Source: an uncultured Granulicatella sp. | Lineage (GTDB): Bacteria; Bacillota; Bacilli; Lactobacillales; Aerococcaceae | Length of the DNA stretch: 11,165 bases | Direction of reading: 5' to 3' | Assembly (NCBI GenBank): GCA_947254045.1 | Contig: CAMYBO010000030.1 | Location: forward strand, 1 to 11,165 | Shown here: piece by piece, positions 6,793-11,165 of the stretch | Position numbering within the stretch: the first letter of the stretch is position 1 | Layout: every line of letters starts with the position of its first letter | Made by a program: the position numbers and the translations under genes | The notes under the pieces: model-generated | Seen by the model: only the letters and a program-made list of their open reading frames with translations | Database searches by the model: none | Told to the model about the DNA's origin: nothing

Positions 6793-7391
6793 CAGGTTTA
6801 GATTTTTCTCCATATTCTTCTTTGAGTCGTGAAAAAATTTTACTTCAAGTTCGCTCTCAAATGAGTCAAAGAAGATTTGACCATTGTTTAAGAGTGGAAA
6901 AGAAAATCATTGAATTAGCAACATTATATGGAGTAGATATTACAAAAGCTTCTTTAGCAGCTTTAATTCATGATTATGCAAAGGAAAGACCCTTAGAAGA
7001 ATTACAAGAATTAGTGGTCAAAAAACAGTTGTCAGAACAACTTAAAAATCAATCTTCTGAAATTTTACATGGACCAGTAGGTGCAGAAATTTTAAAAGAT
7101 GAATTAGGTATACAAGATGAAGAAATTTTAGACGCTATTCGTGAACATACGATTGGTGGTACATCAATGACTCTGTTATCAAAATGTTTATTTGTAGCAG
7201 ATGCCATTGAAGATGGAAGAAATTATCCAGGAGTAGAAGAAGCAAGAGTGCTTGCTCATCATAATATTGATGAAGCAGTTCGATATTTAGTAAGACATAC
7301 TTTGCAGTATTTAATTGAAAAAGAAGTATATATATATCCTGGAACATTAGAAGTGTATAATTATTTAGTAATAGAAAGAGGAAACTTATGA
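6789..7391 (+). CDS. yqeK: YqeK, HD-domain Ap4A hydrolase (symmetrical)
   Basis: YqeK family proteins cleave diadenosine tetraphosphate symmetrically to two ADP, using a di-iron HD domain; Ap4A is a stress-linked nucleotide. In this 200-residue protein the metal ligands can be placed at His32, His61-Asp62 (HDYAK), His94 (ILHGPVGA), His120 (REHTIGG) and Asp138 (FVADAIEDGR). Length is normal. It overlaps nadD by 4 bp before it and rsfS by 4 bp after it, both ATGA junctions, suggesting coupled translation. The isochorismatase-like gene that streptococci carry between yqeK and rsfS is absent. Confidence 0.94.
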   Translation: MTGLDFSPYSSLSREKILLQVRSQMSQRRFDHCLRVEKKIIELATLYGVDITKASLAALIHDYAKERPLEELQELVVKKQLSEQLKNQSSEILHGPVGAEILKDELGIQDEEILDAIREHTIGGTSMTLLSKCLFVADAIEDGRNYPGVEEARVLAHHNIDEAVRYLVRHTLQYLIEKEVYIYPGTLEVYNYLVIERGNL

Positions 7392-7750
7392 CAGAAAATC
7401 GTAGTAAACAATTATTAGATGTAGTATTAAGAGCAGCGGATGATAAATTAGCGCAAGAAATCGTTGCCTTAGAAGTGGGACACTTAACACCTGTGGCAGA
7501 TTACTTTGTCATCACTCATGGGAAAAATGAAAAACAAGTACAAGCGATTGTAGATGCGATTGAAGAAGAAGTACATAAAGAAGGCTTTGAAGTAAAAAGC
7601 ATCGAAGGGAAAGACAATGCACGTTGGATTTTAATGGACTTAAACGATGTCATTGTACATGTATTCTACTATGAAGACCGTGAATATTATAATTTAGAAA
7701 AATTATGGAATGACGCACCAATCGTCAATATTGCGAGTGAAAAAGAATGA
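7388..7750 (+). CDS. rsfS: Ribosomal silencing factor RsfS
   Basis: RsfS (DUF143/Iojap family) binds ribosomal protein uL14 on the 50S subunit and blocks joining with 30S, saving energy on starvation. The 120-residue protein has the typical DYFVIT (38-43), the helix around NEKQV (47-51), and the family core from GKDNARWILMDLNDVIVHVF (73-92) through REYYNLEKLWNDA (97-109). Length fits the family (about 105-130). It is coupled by 4-bp overlaps to yqeK upstream and the methyltransferase downstream. Confidence 0.96.
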   Translation: MTENRSKQLLDVVLRAADDKLAQEIVALEVGHLTPVADYFVITHGKNEKQVQAIVDAIEEEVHKEGFEVKSIEGKDNARWILMDLNDVIVHVFYYEDREYYNLEKLWNDAPIVNIASEKE

Positions 7751-8502
7751 CCTATCAAACTTTCGCACATGTATATGATGAAGTAATGGATCATGAACAA
7801 TACCAATTATGGGTGAAGTTTACAAAAGACGCTTTTAACAGGTATACGGATCGAAACATTCAAAAAGTCATGGAATTAGCTTGCGGAACGGGTGAAGTTT
7901 CTACGCTCCTAACAGAGATTGGTTACCAAGTAACCGGAGTTGATTTATCGAACGAAATGTTAGATATTGCAAAAGAAAAATATCAACAAGAATACCCTTC
8001 GATTAATTGGGTTCAAAAAGATATGCGTGATTTAGATGGATTAGAGACCTATGATGCCATTACATTATATTCTGATTCACTTTGCTATTTAACGGAGTTT
8101 GAAGATACTATTAAAGTCTTTAAAACTGTTCACAATCATTTAGAAGAAGATGGTTTGTTTTTATTTGATGTGCATTCTCTCTATCAAATGCAAGAAGTAT
8201 TTCCAGGATACCAATATCATTATACGAGTGAAGATTTAGCGTTTTTATGGCAAAGTTATGAATTAGACGAACCTGGAAGTGTGGAACATGTCATCGATAT
8301 GTTTGTCCGTGACGAATCTCAAACGAGTAAATCGTTATTTGAGCATTTTCAAGAAGTGCATGTGGAGCAAACTTTCCCTATGGAATGGTATCAAGAAGCA
8401 CTTGAAATGGTAGGATTTAAAAAAGTATGGGTAAAAGCTGAGTTTGGTGAGTCAGAAGTTGAAGAGACTTCGCCACGTTGGTTTTTTATTGCATTGAAAT
8501 GA
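7747..8502 (+). CDS. yqeM: Class I SAM-dependent methyltransferase, YqeM-like
   Basis: This 251-residue cytoplasmic protein has a class I Rossmann methyltransferase fold. Motif I is ELACGTGE (43-50), followed by the acidic motif II end in VTGVDLS, then DMRDL and the LFLFDVHS strand typical of the YqeM group. The substrate is not known. Position between rsfS and tmcAL is the standard place for this gene in Firmicutes, which supports the YqeM label. It overlaps rsfS by 4 bp; the tmcAL Shine-Dalgarno sequence (TGAGGAA) overlaps its own stop codon. Confidence 0.88.
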   Translation: MTYQTFAHVYDEVMDHEQYQLWVKFTKDAFNRYTDRNIQKVMELACGTGEVSTLLTEIGYQVTGVDLSNEMLDIAKEKYQQEYPSINWVQKDMRDLDGLETYDAITLYSDSLCYLTEFEDTIKVFKTVHNHLEEDGLFLFDVHSLYQMQEVFPGYQYHYTSEDLAFLWQSYELDEPGSVEHVIDMFVRDESQTSKSLFEHFQEVHVEQTFPMEWYQEALEMVGFKKVWVKAEFGESEVEETSPRWFFIALK

Positions 8503-8510
8503 GGAATTAA

Positions 8511-9686
8511 ATGAAAGCTTGTGGAATTATTGCAGAATATAATCCATTTCATAAAGGTCACCATTATCAAATCGAACAAATTAGAAAGCAAACAGATGCA
8601 GATGTCATTGTTGTTACGATGAGCGGGAATTTTGTTCAAAGAGGCGAACCAGCGATTGAGAATAAATGGCATCGTGCAAAAATGGCTCTAGAAAATGGAG
8701 CAGATCTGGTATTAGAATTACCAACACTTTCAAGTACACAAGCCACAGATTGGTTTGCTGCTGGAGGCGTTGGTATTTTGCATGCTGCTAAATGCCAGGA
8801 AATTGCTTTTGGAGTAGAAGATATATCCGTTGATTATCAAGTAGCATTTGAAGAATGGGGTGCCCTACAAACACGAATCAAAGAAGATGTGACAGATGAC
8901 GAGATGAAATCTCTAACTTATGCCAATCGACTTTCGTTGATTTCAAAGGAAACGTTTGGAGAAAATAGCCCACTCTATCGATTAATGCAACAACCGAATC
9001 AACAATTAGGATTTGCCTATGTAAAAGAAATTTTGTTGCACAATCTACCGATGGAATTTATAACGATTGAACGAATAGGAAATGGACATTTAGATGAAAA
9101 AATCCAAGAAGGACAGTTCGCCAGTGGGACTGCATTACGGAAACAATTGTTAAAAGTGGATAGAAATCATCAATTGCTTTCTCAATTACCTTATTTAGAA
9201 GAAGTTTTTTCAGATGAATATCGAAATAACTGGGAACAGTATTGGGCATTGTTAAAGTATCAACTAGAACGAAGTAGTGTGGAAGAATTAAGAATGATTT
9301 ATCAAATGGATGAAGGAATGGAAAATCGGTTCAAAAAATTCTTACCTCAAGCAAATTCGTTTGATGAATTTATTCAATTATTGAAAAATAAACGATGGAC
9401 TTGGGCGAGATTACAACGCTTATGCATCTATGTGTTATTAGGAATTACAAAAGAACAAGTAAAACAACATTTTGAAACGATTCATTCACCAAAAGAAGTG
9501 ACCGTTTTAGGATTTAATGAAACAGGAAGAGAATATTTAAAAACTTTACGAGAAGAAGAGACAAACTTTATAACAAATTATGCTAATCCTGCCTTAGAAT
9601 TACAAAAGAAATTTGATAACATATATGATATAATGAACCCATCTGGGTATCATTCTGCTCAACAATTGATGCCTGTGATGAAATAG
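8511..9686 (+). CDS. tmcAL: tRNA(Met) cytidine acetate ligase TmcAL
   Basis: TmcAL (formerly YlbM) uses ATP and acetate to make N4-acetylcytidine at wobble position 34 of elongator tRNA(Met), keeping AUG decoding accurate. The 391-residue protein opens with GIIAEYNPFHKGHHYQIE; HKGH (14-17) is the HIGH-like ATP-binding motif. The conserved MSGNFVQRGEPA (37-48) and ASGTALRK (204-211) follow. Length agrees with the family. It is the last intact gene of the block, 8 bp after yqeM. In many relatives yceD and rpmF follow; here a broken surface-protein gene lies next, 23 bp downstream. Confidence 0.95.
   Translation: MKACGIIAEYNPFHKGHHYQIEQIRKQTDADVIVVTMSGNFVQRGEPAIENKWHRAKMALENGADLVLELPTLSSTQATDWFAAGGVGILHAAKCQEIAFGVEDISVDYQVAFEEWGALQTRIKEDVTDDEMKSLTYANRLSLISKETFGENSPLYRLMQQPNQQLGFAYVKEILLHNLPMEFITIERIGNGHLDEKIQEGQFASGTALRKQLLKVDRNHQLLSQLPYLEEVFSDEYRNNWEQYWALLKYQLERSSVEELRMIYQMDEGMENRFKKFLPQANSFDEFIQLLKNKRWTWARLQRLCIYVLLGITKEQVKQHFETIHSPKEVTVLGFNETGREYLKTLREEETNFITNYANPALELQKKFDNIYDIMNPSGYHSAQQLMPVMK
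9626..9634 (+). promoter_or_regulatory. Possible extended -10 promoter inside the end of tmcAL
   Basis: TGATATAAT gives an extended TGn motif directly before a perfect TATAAT (9629-9634). There is no recognisable -35 box at the right distance, which extended -10 promoters can tolerate. Transcription would start near 9641, about 69 nt before the secreted-protein start at 9710. Confidence 0.4.
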
Positions 9687-9709
9687 TGGAAAAGAAAGGA
9701 TAAAAGGGA

Positions 9710-11013
9710 ATGAAGAAAAAAGTAGTAGCATTACTAGGATTAGGCTTACTTCCAGTTTCAAGTGTGTTTGCTGAAGAAGTTAAAAATACAGAAAATCATT
9801 CTATTAGAACAATTGAAGAAAAACCAGCAAACTTAAAAGAAGTGGGAGAAAATAAATTAACAAAAGAAATTCCACAATATAAAGAAGTTAAATAAGAAAC
9901 CAAAGAACTTAAAGCTGAACCAAAAGAAACTAAAACAACTAAAGAAAAAGTTGAAAAAACAGCTCAAGTACAAAAAGAAAAATTAGTTGTTGGAAAAAAC
10001 ATCGAATTAAAAGAAGGAAAGTATTATAAAAATAGTACTCTGATTACAAAAGAATGGATTTTTAATGAAAAAGAAGGAGCTTGGTATTATCTTTCTGAAA
10101 ATGGAGAAATCGTTAAGAATGCATGGGTTGGAGATTACTACTTAGGTCAGGATGGCAAAATGCTTTCTAATCAATGGTTATATGATTCGTTCTATAAAGG
10201 ATGGTATTATTTAACGAGCAGTGGTGCATACGCTAATGCAACATGGGTTGGAGATTATTATTTAAAACAATACGGTAAAATGGCGGATGCTGAATGGATT
10301 TATGATCCAAATTATCAATCATGGTATTATTTAAATAATGGTGGAAGTTATGCTCGTTCTCAATGGGAAGGGGATTACTATTTATATGCTGATGGAAAAA
10401 TGGCAACAAAAGCATGGGAGATTCAGAAAAATATTATGTAGATGAAAATGGAAAATGGGTCGAGTATGTTAAACCATTAAATACTCCATGGTACTTCCAA
10501 AGAGACCTTCAATGGGGTTCTGAATTATTAAGAGGAATTACAATGGGCGTTTCAGGCTGTGTACCCACTTCACTTTCAATGATTTTCAATGGATTCGGTG
10601 AGAATACAACACCGATTGAAGTAGCTCGTTGGATTAGTGAAAAGACTGAATATATGAATACAAATAGCTATGTTGGAACTAGTGCAAAAGGTGCAGCAGC
10701 AGCACTGAAAGCATGGGGATTTGATTATAAAGTAATCAATACAAAAGAAGATGTTAAACAAGCTTTAGTTGAAGGGAAAACCATTCTAGCTTGTGTTGGA
10801 CAAGGACATTTTGTAAGAGCAGCAAATGCCACGCATGCCATTGTATTAAGTGGATACCAAGATGGTAAAACATTTGTCAGAGATCCTGAAAATAATGGAA
10901 ATAGTAGATGGTTTGATATTGATGATTTATGGAATCAAAGAAGTTTCGATGAAGGGGATAATGAACTAGGTGGACCATTTATGGTAGTAGAAAAAGGTGC
11001 TACTAAAAAATGA
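9710..11013 (+). pseudogene. Secreted C39-like peptidase with wall-binding repeats, broken by stop and frameshift
   Basis: Joining the frames gives a 434-residue secreted protein. Residues 1-21 are a signal peptide (KKK, hydrophobic core, VFA cut before EE). A Lys/Glu-rich linker follows, then three 40-residue aromatic repeats of the choline/glucan-binding type (WxGDYYLxxxGKM), and last a papain-like Peptidase_C39_2 domain. The catalytic Cys codon is 10558-10560 (GCVPTS), the His 10834-10836 (THAIVLSGY) and the Asp 10882-10884 (VRDPEN). Two lesions break it: TAA at 9893-9895 (codon 62) with the same frame open and protein-like on both sides, and a missing base in the G run 10416-10418, which shifts AWGDSEKYYVDENGKW out of frame. 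The upstream frame then stops at 10439. Intact, it would be a wall-attached peptidase or amidase-like enzyme; its substrate is unknown. AGAAAGGA about ten bases upstream supports the ATG. Sequencing error is possible, since each lesion is one base. Confidence 0.85.
10055..10414 (+). repeat. Three 120-bp tandem repeats encoding wall-binding motifs
   Basis: Trp codons recur exactly every 120 bp in three registers: 10055/10175/10295/10415, 10082/10202/10322 and 10124/10244/10364. Each 40-residue unit reads roughly W(I/L)xDxxxxxWYYLxxxGxxxxxxWxGDYYLxxxGKM. A partial fourth unit begins at 10415, exactly where the frameshift occurs. The units are divergent enough at DNA level to be old duplications. 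Confidence 0.9.
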
Positions 11014-11077
11014 TTGCAATCTGAGTCAGAAATCTGTAGAATCAGCTTATAAAATAAAATGATGGAGAAATATACAA

Positions 11078-11101
11078 TTGTCAAGTAGAAAACATTGACA
11101 A
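11078..11101. promoter_or_regulatory. Inverted repeat overlapping the -35 box, operator candidate
   Basis: TTGTCAA (11078-11084) and TTGACAA (11095-11101) are perfect 7-bp inverted arms separated by 10 bp. The right arm contains the -35 hexamer of the promoter at 11095. It could be a repressor operator, or chance in AT-rich DNA. Confidence 0.35.
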
Positions 11102-11123
11102 ACAAGAGATTCCTTAGTATAAT
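11095..11123 (+). promoter_or_regulatory. Consensus SigA promoter for the gene leaving the window
   Basis: TTGACA (11095-11100) and TATAAT (11118-11123) are both perfect, with a 17-bp spacer. Transcription would begin near 11130, about 20 nt before the GTG at 11151. It is the best promoter in the window and restarts transcription after the broken surface-protein gene. No clear terminator is seen in 11014-11094. Confidence 0.88.
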
Positions 11124-11150
11124 TCTCTATGTTGCTTTGGGGTGAAAAAT

Positions 11151-11165
11151 GTGAAAATATCATTA
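11151..11165 (+). CDS. Partial gene start, possibly yceD (DUF177)
   Basis: A GTG follows GGGGTG (11139-11144) at six bases and opens the frame MKISL before the window ends. The ATG at 11149 is followed at once by a stop, and the ATG at 11129 would lie at the transcription start, so GTG is the best start. In many Firmicutes the gene after tmcAL is yceD, followed by rpmF; MKISL is compatible with a YceD N-terminus, but five residues cannot prove it. Confidence 0.4.

Noticed and set aside
9637..9648. ACCC/GGGT hairpin as terminator of tmcAL
   Set aside because: The stem is only 4 bp, has no T-tail and lies inside the coding sequence.
11014..11094. Terminator for the broken secreted-protein gene
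   Set aside because: Only short, T-tail-free inverted repeats such as CTGA/TCAG were found.
1..11165. CRISPR arrays, tRNA or rRNA genes, insertion sequences
   Set aside because: No direct-repeat/spacer pattern, no cloverleaf or rRNA segments, and no transposase or terminal repeats with target duplications were seen.

Overview
The window is AT-rich DNA from a low-GC Gram-positive bacterium. The cluster yqeG-yqeH-yhbY-nadD-yqeK-rsfS-yqeM-tmcAL is the classic Firmicutes ribosome-assembly/NAD block. The missing aroE, the diacylglycerol glucosyltransferase, and a secreted C39-type protein with 40-residue aromatic wall-binding repeats all point to Lactobacillales. A Carnobacteriaceae member such as Granulicatella is my best guess; this is inference from gene content, not a measured placement. 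All genes are on the + strand.

Layout. (1) 1-768: sodA (Mn-type superoxide dismutase) with its own leader, a cre-like site at the promoter, and a long hairpin terminator. (2) 769-1017: no gene, but a compact 138-nt segment (793-930) that folds on paper into a four-helix junction closed by two long-range helices. It sits between the sodA terminator and the next promoter and is the most unexplained piece of the window. (3) 1018-3206: a promoter drives a GT4 diacylglycerol glucosyltransferase, translationally coupled to a beta-hydroxyacid dehydrogenase. (4) 3305-3584: a short DUF1797 (YkuJ-like) gene closed by a strong terminator. (5) 3619-4167: a wreck of homoserine dehydrogenase. The NAD-binding part is joined in frame to the segment that normally follows the catalytic domain, and the ACT domain is cut by a stop. 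(6) 4184-9686: an eight-gene, tightly packed operon with overlapping starts and stops. (7) 9710-11013: a secreted protein gene (signal peptide, Lys/Glu-rich linker, three 120-bp wall-binding repeats, papain-like C39 domain) broken by an in-frame stop and by a one-base deletion. (8) 11095-11165: a consensus promoter and the first five codons of a GTG-started gene, plausibly yceD (DUF177) ahead of rpmF.

How the genes work together. The central operon joins 30S assembly (YqeH), 50S assembly and silencing (YhbY, RsfS), NAD synthesis (NadD), Ap4A breakdown (YqeK) and tRNA(Met) wobble modification (TmcAL), so it is a translation and nucleotide housekeeping unit. The decayed surface-protein gene lies where this operon normally runs on into yceD-rpmF, and a fresh strong promoter restarts transcription after it. 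The hom remnant suggests loss of the threonine/methionine branch from aspartate, as fits a fastidious, host-adapted bacterium, provided no intact copy exists elsewhere.
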